Assembly: GCA_002897115.2 (NCBI GenBank)
Contig: BCIH01000002.1
Coordinates: 2,210,737 to 2,245,235, forward strand
Length of the DNA: 34,499 nt
Reading direction: 5' to 3'
Origin: Prototheca cutis
Lineage: Eukaryota; Chlorophyta; Trebouxiophyceae; Chlorellales; Chlorellaceae
Shown: piece after piece, positions 9,994 to 19,981 of the stretch
Layout: each line of letters opens with the position of its first letter
How positions within the stretch are numbered: position 1 is the first letter of the stretch
Made by a program: the position numbers and the translations under genes
The notes under the pieces: generated by a model
Told to the model about the DNA's origin: nothing
The model's input: only the letters and a program-made list of their open reading frames with translations
Databases searched by the model: none

Positions 9994-10431
9994 CCAGAGG
10001 CAGCTGGTCAACTCAATCCTCTTCCCACCAACACATACGCCCCGCAGCCGCTGGGTGGACAGTGCCAGACAGCACATGCACCATTCCCATCCCTGGCTAC
10101 AATGTGCCCATGGCCCATGGCCGAGGCAAGCCGTCACTGGCATAGTGCATTCCAGACTGGAGGCAAGCTCCTTTTCACGTGTCTATGGAACACTCTGGCT
10201 GATGCATGGCGGATACCCTCTAAGATGCTGCCTGTGCCCCCCCCCCCCAAAAAAAAAAAGTAGAACAGTTCATGTGGTCACGATCGACCAATCTACTGCG
10301 TGCACACTCATTCACACCAAAATCACATGGCAGTCAGTAGGGGTCGCAGTGCAACGATGCTGCTGCGCTGGGGCGTCTGCAATTCACGCTCCAGGCAAGA
10401 TCTCTCCACATGTTTAGAAGGAAAGAGGCAA

Positions 10432-10465
<34 letters not shown>

Positions 10466-10569
10466 AATGGGTTGGGGGTTCCATGAGGGCTGGCCTTGTG
10501 CAGCGGCAGCAGTGCAGCAGTGGCGCGGCCGCGACGATCCACCCCTCTCCTGACAAGTCAACGGGTCCA
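9994..10569. other. Convergent region between the FIH-like gene and ubiquilin
   Basis: This stretch holds the uncertain 3' end of the FIH-like gene and the 3' untranslated region of ubiquilin. It contains a run of twelve C then eleven A bases (10237-10259) and a GT repeat (10434-10464). In this genome such C runs usually precede plus-strand acceptors and GT runs usually follow plus-strand donors, so an unrecognised 3' exon or untranslated exon of the FIH-like gene around 10269-10433 is possible. I see no TGTAA on either strand. Confidence 0.4.
10434..10464 (+). repeat. GT dinucleotide repeat
   Basis: About fifteen GT units directly after aaag. It may be intronic for a plus-strand transcript or lie in the 3' flank of ubiquilin on the minus strand. 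Confidence 0.9.
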
Positions 10570-12366
10570 TCAGAAGCTGGCGAGAAGCCGCTCCACCGCG
10601 GCGTGCACGTTGCCTCCCGTCGCAATCAGCGCCCGGAGGTTGGCGTCACGGTCGAAGAACCCCATGTCCTGCAGCTGCTGCAGCTGCGTGGCATACGCCG
10701 CGCTCGGATCTGCCGGCGGCTGCGGCGCTCCAAACAGACTGCTCAGTCCGGGCATGCCTGGTGCCCCTGGAGTCCCTTGTGTCCCTATTGCCGCCCCAGG
10801 CACTCCAGCTCCACCCAGCTGTCCACCAAACAGGCCGGCCATGGGCCCTGAGGACAGCTGCTGCATCGCGCTCTGCATCTGCTGCATGGCCGCCAGGTTG
10901 GACGGCTCCAGCATGGCTGCCAGCATGTCCGGGTTGGAAAGCACGGCGCGCATGGCCGGGTCGGCCTGCATCTGCTGGGCCATGGGGTGTGCCGAGAGCA
11001 TGGTCTGGAAAGCCTGTCGGCCCTCGGCCGTCGACAGCATGCTCCGCATCTGCGCCTGCACCGCATTCATCGCCGCAGGGTCACGCATCATTGCAGACAC
11101 CATTTCCTGCATCCCGGCCTCGCCCATCAGACCGCCAGCCGCTGCACCGTCCATGCCGCCAAAGAGCGCCGACGGGTCAAACGGCGCCGCAGCCGCACCC
11201 GTGCCTGCACCGCCGCCGGTGCCGCCTCTGGCCGTACTGCCCCAGGGGTTTGGCAGGGGCTCGGTGGACGGCCTCGGCGGCACGGTGGCGTCTTGCGCCG
11301 GCGCAGCGGCGCCACCACCCGCAGACGGCGTCGCCGCAGCAGTGCCCGGGCCAAACAGGAACGCAAAGGGATTGTCGCCTGCTGCCGCCCCCCCCTCCGG
11401 CGTCTCAGCCGCATTCAGGATGGGCTGGATCTGTTCATGCACCTCGCGCAGCGCATTAAACCCGCCGGGCATGCTCTCCAAGTTGCTCATGGCTCGGTCC
11501 ATGGCCCGCGTGTGCTCACGCATAAGCGTGGGGTTGCTCATCACGCGCACCGCCTCGCGCAGCACGCTGGGGTCGCTGAGCAGGTGCCCCACCTGCGGGT
11601 TGGCCTCGGCCATGCGACGGAGCACGGGATTGTTCTCCAGCATCCCCCGCATGACCTCAGGGTTTGACAACAGGCTCTGCATCGCCGGGTTGGACATCAT
11701 GGAACGCATGAAATCTGCCTGGCCAGGCGCGGCCGCCAGGCCCGGCGTCGCCCCGCCTGCCGAGGGGGCTGGTGCGGTGGGACCAGTGCCAGCCGCCGTC
11801 GCAGAAGCCTGCGCACCGGAACTGCTGCAAGATCCAGGGGGATGTGAGGCAAAAAGGCTCCTATGACAATATACAATGATATCCAGCTCCACAACATGCA
11901 TGCCTGCCAGCAAGACCCATGGAATTGGGCCAGGAGAGAGAGGATGGTCACTGGGACGCTCCATGCACCCCCTCCCATGACCAACACATAGACGCTCGCT
12001 GCACGCGCCGCGCCATACCTGGCAGCGGCGGCAGCCTTGCTTTTCACCATGTGCACCACATGCTCGTTCCCTAGGCCTGCATGGCGGTGCGGCAGGGCAC
12101 GGAAAGACTGATGCGGGTGGGGATGCTTCCCGAACGCGCTGCCCCCGCGCAGCACCTCCTGAGACCTTGCACCTACCATAGCTCTCGACTGTGCTGTGAT
12201 CCTTCAATACTTGGCCCTTGTAGATGAGTCTAATGGTTGCCACCGGGGAGTCGCAGGCGCTGGCCACCTTCGCTTTGAGATCACCCACGGTGGCCTCCTT
12301 CGTGGTCTTGACCTCGAAGGGCGCTGCGCCCGTCGTGGGCTTGATCCGCAGCGTGATCTCAGTCAT
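10570..12366 (-). CDS. UBQLN: Ubiquilin (Dsk2-type UBL-UBA shuttle protein)
   Basis: Carries ubiquitinated or misfolded proteins to the proteasome in the cytosol. Exons complement(12177..12366), complement(12019..12076) and complement(10570..11824) give 500 residues with consistent phases (1, 2). The N-terminal ubiquitin-like domain runs through [39 protein letters not shown] and, after the first intron, [12 protein letters not shown]. An Ala/Pro-rich linker leads to STI1-type Met/Asn/Pro-rich repeats ([34 protein letters not shown]), then a low-complexity Ala/Gly/Pro stretch and a second STI1 block ([28 protein letters not shown]). The protein ends in a UBA domain with [20 protein letters not shown] and [12 protein letters not shown]. 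Domain order and length match canonical ubiquilins, with no missing part. A plus-strand open frame of 456 codons over this gene is a codon-bias shadow. Confidence 0.95.
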   Translation of the reverse strand: MTEITLRIKPTTGAAPFEVKTTKEATVGDLKAKVASACDSPVATIRLIYKGQVLKDHSTVESYGRCKVSGGAARGQRVREASPPASVFPCPAAPPCRPRERACGAHGEKQGCRRCQVWRGACSERLCVGHGRGCMERPSDHPLSPGPIPWVLLAGMHVVELDIIVYCHRSLFASHPPGSCSSSGAQASATAAGTGPTAPAPSAGGATPGLAAAPGQADFMRSMMSNPAMQSLLSNPEVMRGMLENNPVLRRMAEANPQVGHLLSDPSVLREAVRVMSNPTLMREHTRAMDRAMSNLESMPGGFNALREVHEQIQPILNAAETPEGGAAAGDNPFAFLFGPGTAAATPSAGGGAAAPAQDATVPPRPSTEPLPNPWGSTARGGTGGGAGTGAAAAPFDPSALFGGMDGAAAGGLMGEAGMQEMVSAMMRDPAAMNAVQAQMRSMLSTAEGRQAFQTMLSAHPMAQQMQADPAMRAVLSNPDMLAAMLEPSNLAAMQQMQSAMQQLSSGPMAGLFGGQLGGAGVPGAAIGTQGTPGAPGMPGLSSLFGAPQPPADPSAAYATQLQQLQDMGFFDRDANLRALIATGGNVHAAVERLLASF

Positions 12367-12632
12367 GATGCAAGCAAAGCCGGCGCAGCTCTGGCGATCA
12401 CGACCATTTTGCCCTGGTTCTTGCGCGAGCGGGGTCTTCCGATTTTTCGGCAGGGCGTCGGGCAGGGGCCAGTCTCTCCCGATTCATGTGGGCAATCCTG
12501 GGATCCTGTCGTGGACATTAGTGAATCTGGGCCCCCCCCGCCCCCCTTCCCCCTCTCTCTCTCTCTTCTGCAGACACCCCCCAATCGCCAGAACCTCCCT
12601 TTCCCGCCCCTCAACTCCTCAAAGGGGTGGCA

Positions 12633-12637
12633 TTACA
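12633..12637 (-). terminator. TGTAA polyadenylation signal for the eL24 gene
   Basis: On the minus strand TGTAA lies about ten bases beyond the TAG stop of the ribosomal protein gene. Its position and the chlorophyte use of TGTAA support a polyadenylation role. Confidence 0.6.
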
Positions 12638-12647
12638 GCGCGAGTGT

Positions 12648-13452
12648 CTAGCGGCCAGTGGACTTGGCGCCAGACTTGCCGGCACCGCGGGGCACGTTCT
12701 TGGCGGGCGCGGCCTTGCCGGCGGTCTTGCCCGAGGCCTTCTGCGCGGCCTTGGTGGCCTTGTCCTTCTTGGCGCGCTCCTTGATCTCGCGCAGGGCAGC
12801 CTCGCGCGAGGCCTTGCGCTGCTCGGGCTTCTCGGCGCGCTTCTTGGCAATCACCTCCAGCGAGGTGCCGGCCACGGAACGCACGACGTTCTTGTTGACC
12901 GACCTCCGCTTCTTGCGCTGCACGCTCAGCTCCTGGTCCTTGCGGTGCTGCTTGCGGTACAGCGTGGTCCAGGCCAGCTTGGCAGGGCGCTTGCGCTGGT
13001 TGAACAGCGACTTGCACTTCTGCTTCAGGAACAGGAATTGCTGCAGAGCGGGGGGCCAGGGAATGGGAGGGGGTGGGTCAGCACGGGAGCCTGATCGCCC
13101 GGCGCTCGGGTGAGGGCTGGGGGCCACCACCCATACCACGCAGGCTGGCTGGGATCGTCCACAACACCCCACAAGCCTAGCTCCACCATCTGGTCGGCGA
13201 CAAGAGGGCACGGCGCACGGCAGCATGTCGCACCTGGCCATCGACACGGATAAACTGGATACCCCGGCCAGGGTAGATCCTGAGGCCGCTGAAGCGGCAG
13301 GTAGTGGTCCTGCGAGGGAAAGGCGGGGGAGGCAGGCGGTGGGCGGCCAGGGGGTCCTGCTACTGGCTCCCGCGCGACACGCTCCGCGGGTCACACATGC
13401 AATGGCAATTCTGTTTCTGGTCCATGAACATCTCCACTCACTTCAGCACCAT
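12648..13452 (-). CDS. RPL24: 60S ribosomal protein eL24
   Basis: Structural protein of the large cytosolic ribosomal subunit. Exons complement(13442..13452), complement(13234..13309) and complement(12648..13040) give 159 residues, the usual length. The first coding exon is only 11 bases (ATGGTGCTGAA before gtgagt), so the protein begins [20 protein letters not shown], the conserved eL24 start. The zinc-ribbon region follows: the first Cys is in TCRFSG, but the later [12 protein letters not shown] segment keeps only one Cys, as is common in eukaryotic eL24. Then come [17 protein letters not shown], the motif [18 protein letters not shown], and a Lys/Ala-rich basic tail. Only 281 bases separate its stop from the ubiquilin start, and both are on the minus strand. 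Highly expressed gene with strong GC3 bias. Confidence 0.95.
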
Positions 13453-13924
13453 CTCTGCACAGTGGGAGGGAGGTCGGGATGAGCACAGCCCCTGCGGACA
13501 CACCCACGGGCACCACGATGCCCAGCGCCTACCCCTAGCCGACTGAATAGCCCAACGCGGGGTCCCTCCTCACCTGCTCCTCCTCTACAGCCTAACGAAA
13601 GAGGGTCGCGGATGAGCCAGACCACCACCTTGGCCTGTGGCTCGCCAGTGTGGACTTCGACCCGGGCCCGCCTCCAAGACGACATGTGCGCTACCCTGCA
13701 GTACCATATCTCGAATAGGGCTGTCGCATCTGGTGCCGAAACGTCGTCCACGCCATCCATCCAGCAAAAGGCACCATGGCTTCAACGTTTCTCCAATAGC
13801 CCATGATGCACGAAGCATTTTGGTATATTTTGACGCGAAGGGAGTGTCCTGGGGACCCGTCCTGCCGCGCCCGCAATGTGGGTGACCGCGTAACTTTTTG
13901 CTGCCCATTTGAGCAAAACCCGGC
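13453..13924. other. Divergent promoter region between RPL24 and the WDR34-like gene
   Basis: 472 bases between two divergent start codons. It should carry the promoter of the ribosomal protein gene and that of the cilium gene. The open frames here are short, overlap on both strands and lack domains. I cannot point to a clear TATA box. Confidence 0.5.
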
Positions 13925-16387
13925 ATGAGTCAAGGTCAGCTACCAGATCAAAGGCGTGACGCCACAACTCAGACAGAGCCTTTGACTGCGCCACCATTAT
14001 CAGAGGCCCAAGCAACAGCCTTGAATGCATTTTTGGAAAGCAAACACGAAATCATCGAGCAGCTGCTGAATGAAGAGGCCAATGGCGGTGGTATGCACCC
14101 ACCACAGGCCCTCCCACCAGGTGACTCGGCTGCTGTGGAGTCCGGCGTCCACCTTGCAGAGCACATTCTTGTCAGAATTTTTCAAAGGATGCCGCCCACG
14201 TTGCTGCTGCTGCCTCTGAACATACTTCGTCTCAAACCCCCCGGCTCGGCAGGGTTGCCGGCGGCGGCGGCGCGAGGCCAATCGGACACCTCCACCTGGG
14301 AGCCCTACACAGTGTCCTGGTTGCCACCAAGCCCCGTTGAAGCAGGTCCCGTGGTGTGTCTTGCATGGGAGGGCACCGATGACGGCGGCCTGCTCGCCGT
14401 GCATGGCGGCCCGCTCGGTGCGCTGACTCAGCAGGCCCGGGGCACGCTGGTCTGTTGGGACAAGGTCGCCACAGGCGGAGCGATGCGCCGCTGGTCCGCG
14501 CCCGTTCCCACCCGGATCACCGCTGCTGCCACCAGCCAGGAGGAGGAGGGTTCCGTCCGTGGTAGCAGCACGGTGGTCTTTGCCGGGGACCTCGGTGAGA
14601 TCGGCGCGGTTGTTGACTGGCGGCCTGGGCAGGGCGAAGCACCCCCGCCCCCTCCCTTCATGGCACCACTATCCCGCAGGCAGCACCAGCCGCAGCACCC
14701 TGATGCAGACCATCCATTCCTGTTCCACGCTGGTGCATCGTGCCAGCCAGGCCCCTGCACCGCCGTGGCCATGCTGCCGCCACCGGCTCGGACCCAGTTG
14801 CCGAGGACAAACACATGGCACGAACAGCACCCGGCGTCCACGCAGCAGCAGTCGCCATTCCGATGGCTCTCTGCGGCCCTGGACGGGTCGATGCATGTGT
14901 GGGAGGCGGGTGCGGAGACCGGCCGCCAGCCGTTTGCGCTGGCCGCCAGCTTCACTGCCGCACCGCCCGGGACAAGCGACACCGCCCCGGCGGTGACGGC
15001 GGCGTGCGTGCTGCGGACCGGCGGTGCTGGCCCCGAGTGCCACCGTGTGCTGGCAGGGGGCCTCGATGGAACTGTAACCCTCATCCAGGCCCCCACTGAC
15101 GAGCCCGTGCGTGGTGGTGTTTGTTTTTGCTGTGTCATTCTCCTGGCCTGTTGATATGTGCTGGCTGTCGCTTGGTGGAGTATGCCCGTGCTCAGTGCCC
15201 TTTGGAGGCATGGCCGCACACCACCGTCTCTGGTTGAAATATTCCAGAGCCTCCACACCCAGCACCATCGACTCCGGGCACGTTACGACCACAGGGCGCG
15301 CTGGGTGGATGCGCAGTGTGCAGTACGCAGAGTTACCTCGGACCCATCGAGGCCCTAGTCCCTCACCCCACGTGCCCCGATTTGGCGGCGGTGCTGGGAG
15401 CCCATGGCTGGGGGCTGTGCATCGTGCCGGCAGAAGGCCCTGCCGGGAGGATTGACGTCGTGCATGCCAAGCTGACGGGAACCAGCGCCCTGCAGCAGCG
15501 GGGCCGCGTCACCACCCTCGCCTGGTCCGCCGGCCGCGCAGGTGGGGGGGATGCTGCAGCGGGGCCTTGATAAGTCTGCACCGTTCTGCTGCTCGCCATC
15601 AAGAACCCATCGTTCTGCGACCATGAATCCTAGGGTACCGTTCTGCATCCCTCCCCTTTTCACACACATGCACCCATGCAACAGGGGTCCTGTGGTTGGG
15701 CCGGGCGGATGGGGCCGTGATTGCCGTGGACATCCTCGTCGACGGCCCTGGCGACCTGGCAACCGTGCTCGTGGCTTCGACAGCTGTCACGTCCCTCGCC
15801 CCAGGCACCCGTCGCCAACACAAGGTGGGGCGCCTAGTGCGCACGCCATGTCCTGGTGTCATGTGCCCAATTCGACCATTCATGCATTCCCCCCCTACGC
15901 TCCAGGCCCCAGGCAGCACTGGCCCCTCCCCAAAACATTCCCATTGCAGTTCCTTGCCGTGGGAACGGAGGGTGGAGTGGTGCACCTCGTGCACACTCCC
16001 GCAAGCCTGAGGAAGGACCACCACGGCGAGCAGGGGCAGCTGACCTTGTGGGCAGCCGGCCAGCGCACCCGCCTTGCAGCCGTGGAGCGCCAGGCGCAGG
16101 CCTTGGTCAAGCAGGCCCTGGAGGTACGAGTGTTTAGGGGTTCACGTAATCCAGTGGCCCAGGTTGACTGGCGTGGCTGTCCCCTGAGAGAGGGGGGGCC
16201 TGCACATCAGAGGCCCACTATTTCCGAGCGTCCTCCCGTGCTGCAGGACCAGGAACGAGCCGCTCGAAGGGCCATGTGGATGGCCAAGGACTCGTATGGC
16301 TCTCTGAATCGAACTGCAAGGCAACAGGAGCCAGGGGTGCTCGAATCGATGATGGAAGAGTGGACCGCTCGTCTGGGAAACCCATGA
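13925..16387 (+). CDS. DYNC2I2: Dynein-2 intermediate chain WDR34/FAP133-like
   Basis: Predicted WD-repeat intermediate chain of cytoplasmic dynein-2, the motor for retrograde intraflagellar transport. Exons 13925-15106, about 15295-15541, 15685-15824, 15950-16123 and 16247-16387 give about 627 residues. The N-terminus has the TTQTEP element and a helix (ALNAFLESKHEIIEQLL) like those of WDR34. WD-like blades follow: VVCLAWEGTDDGGLLAV ending in GTLVCWDK, FRWLSAALDGSMHVWEAG, CHRVLAGGLDGTVTLIQ, YLGPIEALVPHPTCPDLAAV, VTTLAWSAG, VLWLGRADGAVIAVDI and FLAVGTEGGVVHLVHT. A C-terminal helix (RLAAVERQAQALVKQALE) and a tail end the protein. Blade order matches WDR34 better than its partner WDR60. The acceptor at 15295 is one of several in phase; 15339 is an alternative. 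Head-to-tail with KAS II. Confidence 0.82.
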
Positions 16388-16949
16388 GCCCGAGGGACAT
16401 TTTTGAGATATCTGCTACAATACAGTGGTCGACCTTCCGCAAGGCAGATCAAATCAGAATGCCAATACATGAGCATCGTGTTTCATAAATGGGGCAAACA
16501 TGTTCACAACCCTTTGAGCGAGCCAGTGCCGGTCTGCCGATCGGGGGCCCTACCCCACGTGGGCTGGTTGGGGGCCAGGCCTCCCTCCCACGGTTGCATG
16601 CCCCCGGCGATGCGACAGAATGGGAATGGCTTTCAGCCAGGGCAGCAATCGTCCTGCGCACATGATAATATCACAAGCGCGTAATGACGCAGTTGCATCA
16701 TTGTACGTTTAGATAGTGCTGCTCCTCGGTGCTTTGCTTTGTTGTGGGCGTCGATCGGACGGCCTGGGGGTGCGGCTACGTCCTGCCAGCAACCGCCCGC
16801 CACTCCAACCCCGGACGGCGGTGCCGCATTGCGCTCTTGAGACTTCTGTGTTTCCCTCGCGCATTCATTTTTCAAACCGAGGAGCCTTGGCGGTGGCGCT
16901 CGGGGCTCGCAGTGCCTGATCTCGTCGGGACGGGACCACCGGTGCCAGC
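16388..16949. other. Intergenic stretch before KAS II
   Basis: 562 bases that should include the WDR34-like 3' untranslated region and the KAS II promoter and 5' leader. I see no TGTAA near the upstream stop, no clear TATA box and no RNA gene. Short open frames on both strands have no recognisable content. Confidence 0.5.
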
Positions 16950-19485
16950 ATGATTGCCCAGGCCTCCTGCACGCACAGGGCCCTGCCCCAGTCCCAGTGC
17001 TTCGGTATGCATGCATGGATCGATTGCTTTATGGGTTTCTCAAGCGCCAGATTGCAGTGCAGCTGGTGGGGCGGTCTGGTGGGCACGCCTTGGCCCCGCT
17101 GCCTGCGACGTTTGGGACGAGGGCTAGCGGCGAAGCAGACCAACTCCAACATCCCCCCCTCACATCTCATCCAGGCACACATGCACCAGCCAGGCCCCAG
17201 CGTGCTTTGTTGCGGGTCCAGTGCAGGGCAGCGGCCGCAGCTGGGGCGGCGCCCACGCGCCGCATCGTGGTGACTGGCCAAGGGGTGGTCACCAGCCTGG
17301 GCCAGTCGGTTGAGGAGTTTTACAACAAGCTCCTGGCCGGGATGAGCGGCATCACGGAGATCGAGGGCTTTGACACAAGTGCGGAGCCACTGTTCTTAGT
17401 TGGGCTCAGGGGTTTGGCATCGCTCGTGACTGCTCAGTTGGACGTCATAGGGGAGCGGTTTTGCTCCCGTGTCTCACACTTGATGTGCCTTCTGAGGCGA
17501 CCATGCACCCACCCACCCAACCACCCACCGAGAAAAACATATACATTAACAAAAGCAAACGATGAAGAAAAGCAGAATGTTCCCAACCAAATGCCCTGCA
17601 GCCGACTACAGCACCAGGATTGCTGGAGAGATCAAGACGCTCAACACCGAACCATATGTGGCCAAGAAGTGGGTGAAGCGGATTGATGGCGTCATGAAGT
17701 ATATCTTTGTCTCCGGCAAACAGGTGTGATTTTTTCTTCTTTTTTGGGGGGGGGGATTTGGATTAGGTACACATGGCTGCAATCAGGTCTCGACCTCCCT
17801 CGTGGATCTCAACCTCCCTGTATGCACACAATAAACACGCACACATTCTCTCTCTGTGTGTACAGGCATTGGAGGATGCGGGGCTTCCAATTGATGCGGC
17901 GGGCCTTGGGGATGTGCTGGATCTGGGTCGGTGTGGCATCATCATTGGCACGGCCATGGGAGGCATGTCTTCGTTTGCGGCGGGCGTGGAGGCCCTGACG
18001 CAGCAGAGTTTCCGCAAGATGAACCCGTTCTGCATCCCATTTTCCATCGGCAACATGGGCGGCGCCATGCTGGCCATGGACGTCGGGTTCCGGGGCCCAA
18101 ACTACTCCATTTCCACGGCCTGCGCCACGGGCAATTACTGCATCATGAGCGCCGCCGACCACATCCGTCGGGGTGACGCGGATGTCATGCTGGCAGGGGG
18201 GGCCGACGCCGCAGTCATCCCCTCGGGCATCGGCGGCTTCATCGCGTGCAAGGCCCTGTCCAAGCGTAACGACGAGCCCCAGCGTGCCTCTCGGCCCTGG
18301 GACGCCGACCGCGATGGGTTTGTCATGGGCGAGGGTGCCGGTACGTTGGGAATCTGTGTGTGTGCGTGGTGCTGTTGTGTGTGTTTGGGGGCTTGGGGGA
18401 ACGGGGGTGGCAAAAGGGGGATGGGTGTTGTGGCAGCCCATACAATGAGAATGAATGCAGTGCGTCCTTTGTCCCGCTTGTGTTGTCCATGGACATCCAT
18501 CCCACTAGTGGACCATGCACGCACAAATAAAACCACACTCCACTTTCCCTGCTCGTTGGAAGCAGGTGTCCTTGTGCTGGAGGAGCTGGAGCATGCCAAG
18601 AAGCGGGGCGCCACGATCCTCGCCGAGTTCATCGGAGGTGCGAAGGGTGTATGCCGCTGCTCTTTAGACTTCGGGTGTTTGTGTGTCATGACAACTCATC
18701 CTTCTCCATTTTTGGATACTAGAATGTGTGTGGACAGCTCTGGAGACGACACACATGCACGAGAACACACACGTGCGCCATAATCCCACGACGCAATCGC
18801 ACAGGCGCGGCGACGTGTGATGCACACCACATGACGGAGCCGCAGCCCGCGGGCAAAGGCGTACGGCTGTGCCTCGAAAAGGGCCTGGCGGCTTCGGGCG
18901 TGTCCGCAGAGGAGGTGAACTACGTCAACGCGCACGGCACGTCCACGCCCGCGGGCGACGTGGCCGAGTTCAAGGCTATCCGCGCTGTCATCCCGCACGA
19001 CCGTCTGCGCATCAACTCCACAAAGTCGCTGATCGGGCACCTGTTGGGGGGTGCGGGGGCGGTGGAGGCCGTCGCCGCCATCCAGGCCCTCCGCACGGGA
19101 TGGTTGCATCCAAACCTCAACTTGGAGACCCCCGACCCGGGCGTTGATGCGAATGTCCTTGTCGGCTCCGAAAAGGAGCAGGTGTGTTCTTTTTGCTATG
19201 GTGTCAGTCATGTGGTGCGGTGCCTCCTTGTTTCTTCGAAAGTGGTAGGGTTTGGGGTTTCAGCNCCCCCCCCCCCTCCCCCCGTGCAAACACGCAACAT
19301 ATGCATTGAAACACTCTGGAGCCATGCCTGCATTCTGTTCAGCAGCTCATCCCTCAAATCAAATCAAATCAAATCCATTTCCCAAATTGCCCGGCGTTCA
19401 GGTGGATGTGGACGTCGCGCTGTCAAATTCGTTTGGGTTTGGCGGTCACAACTCGTGCGTGCTGTTCCGCAAGTTTGCCGAGTGA
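16950..19485 (+). CDS. KAS2: Plastid 3-ketoacyl-ACP synthase II (FabF type)
   Basis: Condensing enzyme of plastid fatty-acid synthesis; the KAS II class extends palmitoyl-ACP towards C18. Exons 16950-17004, 17175-17378, 17602-17723, 17866-18340, 18566-18637, 18805-19181 and 19402-19485 give 462 residues with every phase matching. The first 45 or so residues (MIAQASCTHRALP..., then Arg/Ala-rich VQCRAAAAA) look like a chloroplast transit peptide, and the mature start is near TRRIVVTGQGVVTSLG. The catalytic Cys is in STACATGNYCI. The two catalytic His residues are in VNAHGTSTPAGD and SNSFGFGGHNS, and the conserved Lys is in INSTKSLIGHLLGGAG. HGTSTPAGD and TCDAHHMTEP point to KAS II rather than KAS I. 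An N sits in the last intron (19265) next to C runs. No polyadenylation signal is obvious. Confidence 0.93.
17735..17756 (+). repeat. T/G run after a KAS II donor
   Basis: A T-rich run followed by about ten G bases starts about 12 bases inside the intron that begins at 17724. It fits the same 5'-end G/T-rich pattern seen in other introns. Confidence 0.8.
19265..19282 (+). repeat. Single N and C-rich run in the last KAS II intron
   Basis: An undetermined base is followed by a C run interrupted by one T. The gap is intronic and does not affect the protein. Confidence 0.9.
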
Positions 19486-19981
19486 GCTCAGCCACAACGT
19501 GCTTTGAGAAGCGACATGCTCTGAGGAAGATTCAATTGCCACGTCATTACGGCCTCGACACAGGGCGCCGAATGTCCAAACTCCACTTGGTGCAGCGCCT
19601 GGAGGGCTGACGTCCCTTGTGCACACACATGTAGACTTGCATTCTGTCTCTGCATGTCACTTGAGTACGCAAGTACAGTTGTTGATTGCTGCAGATGAAC
19701 CCTGGAAGATGATGATGCTGGTTGGATTGAGCAGGGCTGGGTTGGGTTTCCCGCTTTGTGGCGCGCGCAAGGGGCCCGACCCAGCCGAGCAGCGCGGTCT
19801 TCACAAGAACGAGACGATCGCTCTCGGAAACCCAGCCCACTTGCCACTGTGCCATCGGCGGACGGTCTGACGTTCGAACAAGCGTCTAATATCACCCTAT
19901 GCTCATGTAGTTGATTAAAAGAACGCATTGAGTGCCATACATCGATGGAAAGGGGGTGAAGGAACTTGACGGCGGTCAGAC
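19486..19981. other. Intergenic stretch between KAS II and CFAP57
   Basis: About 500 bases expected to hold the KAS II 3' untranslated region and the CFAP57 promoter. I see no clear TATA box or TGTAA. Open frames are short and uninformative, and no RNA gene was recognised. Confidence 0.5.

Noticed and set aside
10496..11866. A 456-codon open frame on the plus strand.
   Set aside because: It lies exactly opposite the ubiquilin coding exon, and its Ala/Ser/Pro/Cys-rich translation has no domain. It is a shadow caused by GC-biased codons.
14428..15292. Minus-strand open frames of 200-280 codons over the WDR34-like gene.
   Set aside because: The plus strand carries recognisable WD blades here. 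The minus frames have no conserved content.
16950..19485. Bacterial origin or recent transfer for the FabF-type gene.
   Set aside because: It has six spliceosomal introns, a plastid-type presequence and KAS II signatures normal for green plants, so ordinary plastid-derived inheritance explains it.
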